Assembly: GCA_038496675.1 (NCBI GenBank) | Contig: CM076660.1 | Span: 3,001,682-3,065,681, forward strand | Direction: 5' to 3' | DNA: 64,000 bases | DNA from: Rachycentron canadum | Lineage: Eukaryota > Chordata > Actinopteri > Carangiformes > Rachycentridae | In this document: piece after piece, positions 35,901 through 51,463 of the stretch | Layout: each line of letters opens with the position of its first letter | Position numbering within the stretch: the first letter of the stretch is position 1 | The notes under the pieces: model-generated | What the model was told of the DNA's origin: nothing | Database searches by the model: none | The model's input: the letters and a program-made list of their open reading frames with translations, nothing else | Position numbers and translations under genes: made by a program

Positions 35901-38900
35901 ATTTGAGGTTATGCAATATTTTGGCAGTTACTTTTAGTGCATTAGAGGGACGTCTGTGTCCAAGGAGGTGGAAGTTAAGGACTTCATGGCCAAGCGGGTG
36001 CAGAGTTTCACTCTTAATCACAGTAACTTGGCCGAGTCTAAAGCAGTGCTTCACATCTTTCCTGAATTTCTCCTCATGCCTCTAACAAATATTCAGATAA
36101 ATCAGTCCAGGAAGTAAAAATGACTTTTTGGCTAATAAATATTGAAGTTTTAAAGGGTCACTTAAGTTTTTAAAAAAATGTTTGTTTTTTTTATGATATA
36201 TATTCTATATGCTCGTCTTAAACTATAAAAGACTTAACAAATAAGCGATATCACGATGCTTATTCTTTCAAACTGGTGTCATCCTTTACTCTAAGACGAG
36301 GGCATTTTTTTAGAGAGCTGATAAATCAATTAGTTGTTAGTTTGTCTTTTTCTGATTTTCACTGATTGTTTATTGTGAGTTTCAATATGACTTAATTTAA
36401 AATATGCTGTGAGTGAAAAAGTTGAGTTTACACACTCCTGCCTTTTAAATTCTAAGGTTTTGTTTTTAACTATATTTAATTTCCAGTTGATTGATTACCA
36501 TCCTGTGCTGCTGCTGTTGTTGTTTTCTCCATCATTTAGAAGTTCTCCAGCAGCGAGTGGCAGCTCTGGAGCAGGAGAGGGCCGAGTTCATTAAACTCAA
36601 GCAGCAGCTGGAGGCCGAGTTCAACCAGAAACGGGCCAAGTTCAAAGAGCTTTACCTGACCAGGGAAGGTACGGCCGCCAGGGTGATACAAGCTCCCTGG
36701 AAGTTTACATACTGTAGCTTCCTTTGCTCATAAAGCTAAGCAATAACACAATACAGCAGCATTGTGTAGCCTTTTCTTGATCTGCCCCCCCCCGGTGTGC
36801 TTCTGTACGCCTCTCCCCTCTCCCTTGCTTCCTTTTCCTTCTTTTCTTGCACATTTGCCTCCCCTCCATGACTCGTGTCATCTCTGATCCATCTCGTCTG
36901 TCTCCAGAGGAGTTAAAGAGGCAGACCGTCGCACTGGAGGGCGCCCAGATCGAGCTGAGCTCCGTCCAGACCCAGCTGGCTCAGGCCCGGGCGGAGATAG
37001 AGACCATCAAAGCGGTGGCCACCGTGTCGGAAAACACCAAGCAGGAAGCCATCGACCAGGTCCGCAGCCAGTGGCAGGAGGAGGTGGCTTCGCTGCAGGC
37101 CATCATGAAAGGTAAAACCGACGGCTCATTTAACAAAGAGCATTATTAAGTTACACTAAATTTTCCTTGGTTTTAAACCATTTAAAATGACTGTAAACTC
37201 TACCTCCTGGTGTAAGCAACATTTATTATACACATACTGATGAGTTTTCTGGAGCAAGACACAACAGAACATAACATAGTTTAATATCAGTGGACAAGAG
37301 GAAGTGTTCTGTATTTCTGTGAGTGGAGAAAGCACAGTCATGATCCCTCTAAGTCATTTTATTTGACGTGGCATGAAGAGAGTGGAGAAGAGGTTGAGTG
37401 TAGGAAGTGATGGATAGTGAGGCACAGAGATGCGTCACTGAAGACATTTTTACTCGCCATTGTTGGAGAAACACAGTTGTTGCGCGCAACGACAGCTACA
37501 GGTTCGCTCTGTTCAAGCCATGACACTAAGTGCTTTTCTGTCCAACTGCTTTTATGCTCATTACCAGCCACGATATCAGAGCTGGTGTTAAATTCGCTGT
37601 GCGTTTGCGTGTCGTCGTGACAAAAGTTGTCCCAGGAGACATGCCCCTAGTGTAGCAGGATCCACCACAGAGGAGGTTTTGTTTCCTGCAGCAGGTGTCT
37701 GTCTGTTGGTAGATTTTTGACATGAGTGTGCAAGATACACCCAGGAAACATAACGTGCAGATCTGATAAAACGATAAAACGGCTAAATGTAATAACTACT
37801 GAGTACTCGGGCTTTGTGTCTGGTTTGATCCCGACACAAGATGGTCTCTAGTTTTCTGTAAGCCCTTCAAAGCAAATCTTTTCCGAGAGCACCTCCTCTC
37901 CTAAAAACTTTAACACACCTTTCTTACTGTTTGTTTTTTTTTATTTTTTTTAATACTTTATTGTATAATCTCCTGCACTTATTTAATAGATGTAGTACGT
38001 AAGACTTACACCAATGCTTTCTACTGCACTGAAGCTCTACTGATCACTTTGGATGAGAGGATCTGCCAAATGACTGAATGTAATGGAATAAAAAGAAAAT
38101 GCAACAAAGAATAATGGAAATGAACTGTGACATCACTTATCACTGAAAGACAAAAATTTGCAGCAGACTTCAGATCTCTAAAATGACACATCCAACAAAC
38201 ATAGATGCCCATTTCATATCACAATTTCCTCCATTAATTAATGTTTGACAGATACTCTTTTATTTTTATTTTCTTTCTTCATCTGCAACAGTTAAATGAC
38301 ACCTGACTTCTTTTTTTTTTATTGCCACCAGCTGTTAATCTTGGCAACATCCCGATATTTACATAATGTCAGTGAATAGAAAAACATTTTAATTTGCATT
38401 TTCTTTTACAGATTTTACAGCTAAACTAGAAACTAGGCATGTGTGACCGTGAACCAGTTCTCACAATACCACGTCCCCGCGGCCGAAGCAGCAGCTTGAA
38501 TGTCGTCCATCGTTCATTTGATCACTTACAGCTGTGCTTCTCCTGCTGTGATGTGTCAGAATCCCTCCATATATTAACCAAACGCTGCCAAGTCCCTGTT
38601 CCCTGTCCCTGTTTTGGGCCAAATTGACGACGACAGAAATGGTGCTTTTAGATTATTAGAATTCCACAGTGGTTGAGTTTGAGCGCCGGCCGCCAGAGGA
38701 ACGCTGTGTCGACGTTTCTATACAAATAGCATTTAAAAAAAAAATAAAATAAAATCAATCTCCAAGTTAATTATGAAGCTCAGTCCAAACAATCATGTTG
38801 TTTTTATCACCCCAATCCTAACATCTTCACACTGGCTGTCCGTTTATTTTTGGATTGATTTTTAAAAAATCTTTTAATTACTTCTAAGGCCAAGTTTGGG

Positions 38901-41123
38901 CTTGTGCCTCCGCACATCTATCTTTTATCTTTTATCCCAGATTAACCACGACAAAGTCTGAGATCCTCTTTTTTTTTTATCTCACTTCTTAAGACGCATT
39001 TTTATAAAAAAGCTTTGCATGTGTGATGTTTTTTCATTTACATTTCACTGTGATTTGTTTGGATGTTTTAAATCTTGTGCTATACAAGTATCCTTCTTCT
39101 TCTTCTTCTTATTATTATTATTATATAAATGTTCCTTTATTTTACATTTACTTGCATACCATCACCAGACATTCATTGTACCACCTGACATGGATTAAAG
39201 CAGATGTGTGATCTGACGCACATTTAGACCAAGATTATTAGATTAGTCCAGATTATTAAATCCATCTCACACAATGAGACGTGCAATGATGTTGCTATCG
39301 ACAGTGTACGTGTTCCTTCAGATGAAGATGAGTCTTCCTTTTGTCTGAAATGCCAACGTACAAATAAATAAGAAAAGAGAAAAAGTGATGAATGCAAATT
39401 CATTTTATAAAGCTATTGGTTGGTTGATTTGGAAAAGTAAGTAAAAATGCCAAAAATCTGCTGGTTACAGTTTTTCAAATGTGAAGATTTCCCCCTTTAT
39501 GTGTTCTTTAAGAAAATAAGTGAAGAAACACCGAATATCTTTGTTTAGAATAGTTTTTTTGCACAAATCAATCATTTTAAAGAATTTATCTGTAGCTCTG
39601 GGAACTGCTGCTGGGGATTTGAAGTATTTTCTGATGATTGATGGATTTATCAACAAAGTATTTGACAGATTAATCATAGTTGGTTGCAAAATTTCAGCAT
39701 GTGCACTGTATCGTATATAGATTTATAGGTCTCACATATTGAAGTATATGCGCTGTAATTGGTAATATTCAGGGATAAACGGGCTCCATATACTGTAGAT
39801 TTTTCATTTTCTTAATTCCCTGATCCTTGGCGTGTAGCCGAGCCCAAAGGATGTTATTACGATGTGTATTAGATGTGATGCTTCCTGCTCCCACAGAAAC
39901 GGTGTGCGAGTATGAGGTCCAGTTCCACCAGCGCTTGGAGCAGGAGCGAGCCCAGTGGAACCAGTACCGCGAGGCAATGGAGAGGGAACTGGGTGACCTG
40001 AGGCGCCGCCTCACTGAGGGCCAGGAGGAGGAGAACCTGGAGGATGAAATGAAAAAAGTAGGCCTCCTTTTTATTTGAAACCTTACTGTGGGAATTTACT
40101 TGTATATTCTCTGCTGTGTGTGTGTGTGTGTGTTTCTTTTTTTTTGTTTGTTTGTTTTTTTCGTTTTTTTTTTAAATGAAGCTGTAAGAATATTCTCCAC
40201 TGATGTACTCAGGCAAATTCATTTTCTACGCTTTGGTGCGGCTTTTTGTTGTGAAGCTGCTGTGCTGATATCTCGTGCTGATAACGGGGTCTGAAGTATC
40301 TAGTGCTTCCCCTTTGAATTTTCCCTCGACAAAGAAAAACACAACGAATGCTCGAGAAGAGCTCACACTCTGCCAGACACGACAGCCAGCTGGACCGCAT
40401 CCTAGGTGTTGACCAATATCGAATTTTGCAGTTTGATGCCAGAATTCATACTGGAGCTTTTAAGAGTCTGCTGATGGCTGATATTCATATTATATTCATT
40501 AAAATGACAATTTTCATGGCCAACGATAAATATCAAATGGATTTTAGATCTTTAGTGGAATTGAAAGCAGCCAACAGATTCCAGCCAAACTGAATGACTG
40601 GTGATGTAAAGACGACCCTGAGCCACCAGACTGGTTTGGATTTTAAGTCCCAGTGAAACTGCAGCTGAGTATCATCACGTCCTGGATACCAAGTGTCAGC
40701 CCACCACGACGTGACCCGTTGGTTTGTGAAACCATTTCGAAGCTTTCAGTTCGTAATTTGACTGTCGCTTTGTTGGGTTTCTAAACCAGTACAAACCATA
40801 TTTGGAGGAGAAGGTGGAGCTGAGGAGGAGTGAGGGGTGGATCTGACCTGTTCTGTACTCTGTCCTGATTGGGTGGTTCCATCTGTCAATCACACAGTAG
40901 CCACTCCCTAATTCATTCCCTGCTTTATTTTCCTCTAAATGGACCATCATTTAAAAAATGAACATCATGTTGTATTAAAGACTTGAAACTAGAGACTGAG
41001 ACAATAAACTCATTCAGAAAACAGCTAATGAGCTAATAAATCAAGTGAGAAGTAGGGACATTTTCCCATAGACTTGCATACAAACTGACTTTTATATACG
41101 GTCAGTGCCTGTAATGTGTCATA

Positions 41124-41180
<57 letters not shown>

Positions 41181-44100
41181 CATATTTGGTTTGGTTGAAT
41201 AAAAAAAGTAAATGAATATTTTGGATGAAATTATTAGGGGCACTTGTCATTATTCTGTGACATTTTATAGACCAAATGATTAATAGCTCAATCAAGAAAA
41301 TAATTGCTACAGCTCTAAAATTAAGAGCCATAAAACTTATGTATAGTTCAGGGTGAGTCATCAAAGACACTGTAATGTTTTACAGGATAGATTTTGATGT
41401 ATGATTTTGATGGAGACCAAGAAATCACTAAATCATTACAACAGGGATATAGAGGAACTTAACACCCCCAGATCTTGTATATCTTTAACTTCTCACCTTG
41501 CCGCAGTGTAAGACTGTTAATCAGTGTATCTATACACATGTTTGCATTTTAATGAGGGAGTGTAAAAACCCATTTCAAGGCCCAGGAGGATGCGGAGAAG
41601 CTGCGCTCAGTGGTGATGCCCATGGAGCAGGAGATCGCAGCCCTGAAAGCCAAACTGACTGCAGCCGAGGACCGGGTGAAGGAGCTGGAGGCTTCTAAGG
41701 TCAGTCAGCATGAAATCAATGATTCAACATGGAAACTTAATGCTGAGGACAATGTTAACTGGGTATGATGCTGACCAAGCACGACAGCTGCTCTTTCTAG
41801 GTAAATTAAAGGTTCATTATATTATAAGTAGAAAGCCTTTCTTTCACTTCAAATCTTTCATGCCCCCTTCCCTCAGTGCAGGACATGACAACGCTGCACA
41901 GATAGACTTCATCTTATGAATCTATATCTATAAAATATGTAAATATGACTTTGTCTGCTTCGCTTTTCATCTGCTTCATCATTTTCTGAAAGCAGAACAT
42001 ACGCAGGTCTTATAGTCTGAAAAGCATTGATTTCTGTCTCCTTGAAAACAGCCCGAATAGTTCTTAAGAAATTTATATTTAAGAAATTAATAGTTTTTCT
42101 TGCCTGTTGAAGGTCATAATGTTGGTTATAAAACAGATTATATAAGAGTAGTCCCCTGTGCCTGAACATTGCTCAGGTGATTGAACAAGTATAGTAAAAA
42201 TATGTGACTGGCTGTTGAATTAATACATTTTTCTTCTTTTTTCATACCTTTCATGCTTTGGCTGTTACGATTGTGAAACAGATGATCTTGTTCCTCTGGG
42301 TTGATAAAAGGGTGTTTAACGCAGAAGCCCAGTGAAGGTCCTTGGTTTGATCTTTGTGTTGCTCGTAGGAGTGTAATTACAGAATTAATAGTGAAACATG
42401 GATGTACGATGTTTTGTACAAGCATTGCCTCCTGGTTTTTGTTTTATTATATAATCAGTCAAACCCAAATCCAGCGCCTCTACACCTTTTGGATGATATT
42501 CAGTGTAAAAAAAAAACAAAAAAAAAACTACTTAATATAAACACAAGGCTTTTATAGCAGCAAAGACTGAAAAATAATTTAAATGTGGATAAAAGTTTCA
42601 GCCTCATTGTGATGTGATGAAATATCATTGTATTTTTCTGTTATATCAGTAATTGGCTATTGAGCCTCTGTCCTGTAAATTTTAAGAAATCTATACTAGT
42701 TGAAAAAGAGAAGGGGCCTAGTGATTAAAACAAATTTGCCCATATTATCCACAGTGACCAAAAGCCATTTTTACCCTGCCAGTCAAATAAAAAGTAGCCT
42801 AACTGCAGAAAATCCCCCAATCTGAACCCAACTCTAAATGAGTATTAAAGGAAGTGCTGTGTTTACAACTTGTTTTACTGGCCACAAGTTACAGGGTGAA
42901 AGAAAATGCATCAGGGTTACATGTTTGTAATTTTCTTTTACAGGTCAAAGAGCTCAATCACGTTCTTGAGGCTGAGAAGTCGTGTCGCACAGACCTGGAG
43001 ATGTATGTGGCCGTGTTGAACACCCAGAAATCTGTCCTGCAGGAAGATGCTGAGAAACTACGGAAAGAGCTCCATGATGGTACAGCTTTTATGCTTTTTA
43101 ATGGGTGGATGGACACAGGTAGACTTATCAGGAGGGCAGTTTGTGAAGGGCTGACAGAAACAGTTTTATTTTAAATGAAGCTGCTGTCTACACCACCTAT
43201 TAAATATAATATAATCTATAACGTTTCTCTTTGATTGCTTTTCCTATAAATCTAAATGTTAACAGCAACATTAAATGCAGGCATACATATTAAAATTTCA
43301 AAATAAAAGTCACTTTGAAACAGGACTTGCTGTATATGTGTTTGTGAAGTTTAGACCCTTATACACTGTTACTGTTTGTGGCACATAGCCTCATTATATT
43401 ATAGTAGTCAACACCCTCGACCTTTGCTCTCCTTCTCATCTCAGTCTGTCACAAGCTGGAGTTGGAGCGGCAGCAGCACAATCAGCTGAAGCACACGTGG
43501 CAGAGAGCCAACGACCAGTTCCTGGAGTCTCAGCGCCTCCTCATGAGGGACATGCAGAGGATAGAGAGCGTGTTGTCATCTGAACAGCTCCGCCAGGTGG
43601 AAGAGATGAAGAAGAAAGACCAGGTACACTCAACAACGCCACAACGCTCCACCTATCTGTGTGTGGAGTCATAAGGAATCTGCTCTGGAGAAACTAAAAA
43701 AAAAAAAAGGGGGGGACTTGAACAGTTTGAGGAAATAAGTGATCAGTCAGGGCTGGTCGATTGATAAAATATGTGTAATTAAGAAAATAGTCCCACAATA
43801 ATTAGGAAAAACTGATAATTTTCAATAAATATGTCTGCTACAGCAGCAGGGTTACATAGCTGACACGTGAAGGGGAAAAGACACAGGCACGGTGCTGGAA
43901 ACCTAAGACTGAGCGACTGTGAGGAGAGTCAGATGTTGGCACAAGACGAGGGAATTCACTGATTTGGAAAATGGTTTAGATTTCTGCAGCTGCATAAACA
44001 GCAGAGTGATATATGCGAAATGTGCAGGTATGAAATCACAAACTGCAGCACAAGCAGCCAAACTCAAACCTCTTGTGGTGATGTTGCTACAAACCACAGC

Positions 44101-47100
44101 AGTAGTTGAGTCTTTGGTGGGAACCAAACCAGGAGTTGTTATATTCTCATTTATATATTTCTATCTTCTGTTACTATGTGGCTCATGACAGAAAATACAA
44201 CTTCCAGTGTCGGTGTGTAGTGGCTAATGTGTCCAGTTTAACAGCTTCCGTGTGATGTTTATTTAACCCCACACACATTAATGTTCTTTTATTTTTTTTG
44301 TGCCTTTGTATTTTTCTTTTTATAATTTGACTCCAAAGTGTTCCACATATTCAGAATCGGCACAGCCTCAGTTAATTATATATGCCACTCAATAAAGACC
44401 TTTAGGGCACAGAAGCTCATAAAACAAGGAAAAACAGACAACACCGAAAACACAGAAAGTGACACACATGTGTTTGTGTTGTTCTAGAGCTGATTTTCAG
44501 TTTCTCTCTTTATCTGATCTGAGTTCTGCTCATTCTTTGGAGCAGTAATGATGAAAAATCAGCTCCAAAGCCTCTAATGCTCTAAATCTCTGATTGTCCA
44601 TGTCTCTCTGTCTTTATTCTGTCACTACAATAAACTCTCCTCACTCTGAGATCAGAAAAATACAGGATTGATCCCATTGACTTTAGCTCTACAAGCAGCT
44701 GACAGCTAGGCCTCTGAAGGAGACACTCTGATTGGCTGTGACATCACCCACTGGAGCCAATAGGAGTGTCCCGTGTAGAGACGTGACTCTAGGTGTCACT
44801 ATCAAATGAGAATTGCTGGATAAACACACAGAAGTAAAGCAGCAATGCTCCAGTCAAAGGCTCAGACTGATCCAAACTGAACTAACTACAATCACCACTG
44901 TAACGACTGAAGTAAGTTTTACACACAGACAAAAAGAGCTGATCCTTTAGTTAAGGATTTAAAAAAAAAAAAAAAAAAAAAAAAAGCATGTCTCAAGCTC
45001 AAAACATCACGGAGCAATAACAAATTAAAGAAGACAAGATAATTAGAAGCATATACACTTCTGTGGGCTTCATAGGGTTTTTTGCTGTACAACCAAAACA
45101 TTAGAAACTCCTCACTATAACATAGTCCAATTCAAAACCACTGCAAACTACAACCTCAATAATAAAGATGTAGTCAAATTAATACCTCAAAACTGAACGC
45201 TGTTGTAAATGTATAATTTGTGGCTGAGCTGTTGTATTGGATTGCATAAGAATTAAAAATATATATATATATATATATATTAAAATATTTTCTCTCCATC
45301 CAAGGAGGAGGATGAAAAGGAGAGGCTGAGCCAAGTGAAGGAGCTGCACGAGGAAGATGGGGGAGACAACACCGAGCCCTTGGAGGATTTACTCCTCGGA
45401 CTGAGCGTTGAGGAGGTACGAGCGTCATGTAATTCAATAGGTCCCTCAGAGAGAATGGAGCAGGCCATTATCGTCTTGCATCATATTATATTCCCTTTGA
45501 GTAAAGTGATCTTCAAACAGGCCACGTGGCTCTTTCACTTTTGTCCATGTGTATTGTGCTTTTAAGTCATAAACTGAGGTCCAGTGATGATGTGAAATGC
45601 ATATGTTTCTTTTTTTTCTCTATTATGGAGTTGAGCTTCCTTAAGCAGGGCACACACTGTACAGATTAAGCCCAGTGTTCCCCTTTGCCCCAGTTTGAGG
45701 TGGGTGACGGTGCCTGATTAACTGCCCGGATGATTGACAGTCTCGCTGGTTGAGCTCTGGCTTGACCGAAATCTTGGCAGGTTTAAGCAGTTCCACCGTC
45801 CAGTTTCCCACATGGCTTCTGTCTAGAAAAGCTGTCAAAAACTGCAGTGATGTGGTTTTAATTTCAACTTTGCTCCAGGACAGGCAACCGGCAAGTTCCA
45901 CCCATCTGTGGTTCCATACTTTTCTTTTCTTTTCTTGCTTGTAGGAGAGTTACGCAAAGTGATGCTGCCTTTCTCTGTTTGTGTCAGCATCGTTGAGGAC
46001 ACACTTGTGTGGGAAAATAGGTTCAGTGTGAGCACTCATGTGATGATTAGTTATTGATCTGGACCTGTGTGGGCTCAGAAGTAGTACATTTCGACTGTGC
46101 AGGTCGATTAAAGGTGCTATGTGCTATTTTCTTACAAACGAACAACAGCTATGTTTGCATTAAGCGTTAGCCAGCAAACAAAATGTATATAATTTCCTCC
46201 CCCTTGAAACATCCCAGTCTTTATTTTCCCATCCACGTTGAACAGTTTGCTTCTTTGCTGTTTTTGTTGCCCCCTTGTTGCGAATCTCGGTGTGTTACCA
46301 CCTCTTGTAGATCACTGAAACAATGTGAAACCACTGTGTGCATGTGTGCAAACTAGTACAAATAAAACAGGGACCCACTCTTCAATTAACTGCTCCACAG
46401 TGCAGCCAGAGGCTAAAAATGACATAGGTGACCTTTAAAACTTGTTGTGTTAGTTAACCCAATGTTGAAGATTAAAAAAAAAAAAAAAAAAGTTTTTTGC
46501 TTTTCATTTATCTCATTCTCAGCATGAATGAAATGTGAAACTGCTATTCTAATGTCTAGTCTTCTCAGGACTTTATTTGCTGTTTCTCTTTCAGCCTCAC
46601 GCCAACCACAGCGCCCATGGCTCCATGCACTCATTAGACACTGATGTGGTGGCCGGGGGCCCCATGGACCCCTACAAAGATAACCTGCGCAGAGTCCAGT
46701 CGACAGACAGCCTCGGTTCCTCGCTCTCCGTCCAGCAGGGCCTTGGGGGTCAAAACCACAAGGCCAAGTCGGCCAGCCACTTGGACGAGTCGGACTTTGG
46801 GCCCTTGGTGGGGGCCGACTGCGGGGGGACAGACAGTAGTTTTGGTGAGACGTCGTCCATCAGCTCGATCAAGCTGACGGCGAGCCACTTCCTGCTGACG
46901 AAAGACCAGGAGAAGGCCATCAAAGCCATGACGCCTGAGCAGGAAGAGACGGCGTCACTCCTGTCCAGCATCTCCCACGCCCCTGACACCGCCTACTTAC
47001 CGCCCGCAGGCTACCGACTGGTCAGCGACAGCGAGTGGAACCTGCTGCAGCAAGAGGTGCATGACTGGGCTTTTTCAGAGAGGTTTTAATCATTTGAACA

Positions 47101-50100
47101 CCCTGCTCGGGTAAAATGTGGCTCAGACCAGTTATTGATTATGGCAGGACATCAAAATAATAGACAGTTTAAGCTTTTTCAGTGATTTTAAGATGATTAC
47201 TTCCTGGTATTATATCACTATTGTCCCAGGATTTCTCACCATAAAATACGATTGATTTTTACAAAGAGAACTGCATATGATTAATGATAAAATGAGCTAT
47301 AAAATGTTCTCATTGTATTGTTATGACCCCAAGCTGGTCTAGGGGAGAGTGGAGTATTAAAGAGTTAGAGGTTCAGGGACTGATTTAAGGGGTACAACAC
47401 TATTCTGACTTTATAAATGTGTTTAGAGTAAGGGATGGAAAATCCAGCACCAGTTATTTTGTAGTTTATGAAATAAATGCATATTGTTTTTATGGCCTTC
47501 AGCACTTGATGCTTCACCTATTTAGTGCCTTCATGAAATCAGCCCTACTGCTGTGATTCAAAATAGGGGTTTGCATGTCAGATTGAACTTCTTGCATAGT
47601 TCACATCTACAGATTCAGCTGCGTTGACGTTATCTAACAGATCCTCTGCCACCCGGCCTAGTTTCAAATCTAGCTTTAAAATTCATTTGAAGAAATTTGT
47701 GCAAGTGATAAGTTGATACGGTTAATTGCAAAAACAGCAGTTTAAGGTTGGGCTGTATGGAAGTGGAAGTGTTAATGAAGTTTGGAAATTGCGTTTTTGG
47801 CTCATTAAACTTTATTAATCTCAGGATCCTGCAGTTATTTTTTTGAAAACACTCTTTTAAGTAAATGTTAGCTAGAAAACATCAAGTAAAATGTCAGTTA
47901 ATTAATGAAAATGTGATTAAAAGCTTTTAAAAGGTCGTCCTGTGTGTTGGAGAAGTGTCGTAAACAAAGTCTTGACATTATATTCGGTGTGAGACATTAC
48001 ATTATCAAATGGTTATCATAGTGTGACATGCCTTTGCCTTTCACCTGTCTCAGGTGAAAAATGCTGGCAGGAAGCTTGGCCGACGTTGTGATATGTGCTC
48101 CAACTATGAGAAGCAGCTGCAGGCTATTCAAGGGCAAGAGGCCGAGACACGAGATCAGGTTTGTGCCTTTGCCGTCACTTTATTGCCTTTTCTGTTACAT
48201 GAATGTTTGCCAACATCAAATCGTGGATTTTTTTTTGAAGTGTGTGGATCAGAGGGATTCTCCCTGTCTCTCTCCTCCAGGTGAAGAAGCTGCAGGTGAT
48301 GCTTCGTCAGGCCAATGATCAGCTGGAGAGGACGATGACTGAGAAGCAGAATTTAGAAGATTCAGTCAAAGTGGGCAATGAGGAAACTGCTGCTAAGGTC
48401 TGGACACAGTGAATGTATTAATAACTCCAAAGCAGTGAAAATCAAATGATGAAATGTTAATTTTTCTCGATTTAGTTCTCTGGTCTCAATAGAATCAAAC
48501 ATTGGCTAAAGGGAAATTATTTTTAATTTTGTTCTGTTTCTTTCTACATGATGTTTTAATTCTCTGCCTCACTAGGTTCAATTCCTCATTATCTCTTCAG
48601 GACTGTCTTAAGGCACAAAACAGAAAGAGCAGAGGGTTTTAAATGCTGACACAAATCTCTGACATATCCGAGATGATTAAAGTGTTGCTGAGGTTGCAGT
48701 GTTTTGGGAGGATGTACACAGGAAGTACAGTATTGTCCTGGGATCAGTTACAGTGTGGGCTTCGACTCCATTCCCGTTGCTGATATTGTCATCACCTTGG
48801 GTGTGAGTTTCCTGGTTTCCTGCCCCAGAGGCAGTTTTAGTGCCTTTGCAGGTGTTTATATGTGTGTCTCTTCTGTTGAGTTTGAGGATGAGTGTGGTCT
48901 ATTGTGAGAGAGCAGTAATAACTGAGTGCTCATGGGTCAGAATATCAACATGTTGATGGCTGTTGGGGGTTGGTATGATACTGTTGCGAGATGAGCTCCG
49001 GTTTGTAGCCGAAACTGAAAAAAAAGCTGAAGTTATTTGCAGTTCTTTGACCAGATTACTTTGATAATGAATGAAACTTAAAATGTGATGAGTCCAAGGA
49101 AAGTTCTGCCTTTTTTTCTAGGATTTCCAAGTTTGGATCAAAGATATAATCATGTCACATCAAGCTAATTACTTTAACACTGAGCTTTAATGTCATGAAA
49201 TCTGGTTTCTCCTTGGTTGTTCTTGCCATGTTTTTTTTTTTGCCTTGCTTACGTCAGAGCACTGACTCAGTGGAAAAGAGAAAACATCTACAAAGTTCAG
49301 GACCTTAGAATAACAATATTTTGACAGTATTGAAGGTTTTGGTTTCCCGTTTCAGTGCAGATTAGCACCAGCATGAGTGCAAAACTCACTCAAGTGTATC
49401 TGTCTCCCCTGCAAGTTTAGCTTTTTAGTAAGTTGCTGCAGAGGGTGGAGGGGTGTGTTAAGCAAGAGTTAAACTGGTAATGGAGCAGCCCAAAGCTGTT
49501 TGGTGGTAACAAGATACACAGTGTTTAGTGCATTCGACCATTCACCCACTTGAACCAGCTCAGCAATGCATTTTGCATAGAGCATCCATTCTCTGTGCTG
49601 TTTTTGTCACTGCAGTTGGTGGAAATTCAAACAGGCTACTCCATTTCATGTACAGCGAGCTCAGTTAATCAACTCAGTGTCTCATTAACGCTTTAACCAC
49701 AGAAACGATACACTTTTACCCCTTAATGTAGGGCTGCAGCTAACAATTATTTATAATACGTGGCACCTGCAGAAAATTTTCTCTTACTCTTTTGTCTAAA
49801 ATAGATTATCCATTATTGTCAAAGTGACACAATAAGTAGCTTATATATAAAAATATTCGGTTTGCTGTCATTTATAACCAAGAAAGGTAGAGGATGCCCA
49901 TATCTAAAATGATAAAACCAGAGAGTCTTTGCCTGAAAAATTACTGAAAGAGAGATAGAGAGAGAGACAGATTTTTGAAAATTTGTTGCTGATTAACTTC
50001 CAATCATTTGATTCATTACTTCAGCTCTAAAGTTATGGCAGTAGAGTAAAGATTTATGATGTATTTACGATGGCTTCTCATTCAGCTAATGACCTCCCTT

Positions 50101-51408
50101 TACAGCCATCTGAAAGCAGCAGGCGTGTGTTCCTGCTGCAGTCTCTAATTTCAGTGATTTGTAGCGCTGTGAAAGCATTACTACACGTGTGAGACTCACT
50201 CGTTACTTTGATTTAATCTTGAGCAACTAGACCCAGAGTAATTGCGAAATAGCCCTGCAAAACTTCTGTGGCTTTGCAGACTTCAAACTGGATGGTTATA
50301 ACTCAGTTTGTGCAAAAATCCGAAATACGGTTCAAACTGTAGTTCAAAATATATTTATATTACACCTAAAATTGTATCTCCTCAATACTGTACATCACTC
50401 CAGACCATCCATCCCCATCAGTCCTCGCTCTTCAACCTACAACAGGTTGCCAGGGCAACAGCTGCATGAATCATCCTCCCTCCAACAGGTCTGATAAAAC
50501 CAAGATATGACATATTTTATTATTTAGACCTGTGAAAGATGGTGAGCAGAATCATGACCTCAGTTTCACGCTGCTATGACCAGAATTATTATTATTGTGA
50601 GAAATTGCTGCATAAAGCACATACACCTCATGATTTGACCCCAGTTTGGCAGTAGTGATGTTATTTTGCATATAAACACAGCTGGGCCTGCAACTGGTAC
50701 TTGGTTTTAGATAGTAATGTTTATTATTTCCTGAGGCGATGTATTAAATAATGTCATAGAATAGTGAAAAACTCAATTTTCATTTTGAAAAGTTCAAGCT
50801 GAACTCTTCAGATTTCTTGTTTTGTCTGGGACACTGTTCAAAATCCAAAGATATAATAGTAATAACAATCAGTCAATACATTTCAAAGTCAAGCAGAAGC
50901 AGAAAAACCAGTGCAGAGCCATTTTGTGAGAAATAAAACACTTTAAGGGAAGGTAAAACCAGGAAAAGCTCTCTGGTAAAAGTATGTTTAAAGAGAGGAC
51001 TTTACTTTAAAGTAAGTTACANNNNNNNNNNNNNNNNNNNNNNNNNNNNNNNNNNNNNNNNNNNNNNNNNNNNNNNNNNNNNNNNNNNNNNNNNNNNNNN
51101 NNNNNNNNNNNNNNNNNNNNNNNNNNNNNNNNNNNNNNNNNNNNNNNNNNNNNNNNNNNNNNNNNNNNNNNNNNNNNNNNNNNNNNNNNNNNNNNNNNNN
51201 NNNNNNNNNNNNNNNNNNNNNNNNNNNNNNNNNNNNNNNNNNNNNNNNNNNNNNNNNNNNNNNNNNNNNNNNNNNNNNNNNNNNNNNNNNNNNNNNNNNN
51301 NNNNNNNNNNNNNNNNNNNNNNNNNNNNNNNNNNNNNNNNNNNNNNNNNNNNNNNNNNNNNNNNNNNNNNNNNNNNNNNNNNNNNNNNNNNNNNNNNNNN
51401 NTATATAT

Positions 51409-51463
<55 letters not shown>

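Larger units (their letters stand above)
37112..39896 (+). other. rabep1 intron 3
   Basis: The intron contains LINE-tail-like segments at 37800-38090 and 38800-39120, an ATT/CTT microsatellite (39091-39125) and a diverged repeat (39410-39690). No other coding sequence is supported. Confidence 0.55.
40058..41579 (+). other. rabep1 intron 4
   Basis: The intron includes a GT run (40117-40131), a copy of dispersed repeat R1 (40730-41095) and a GA microsatellite (41127-41178). Confidence 0.6.
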
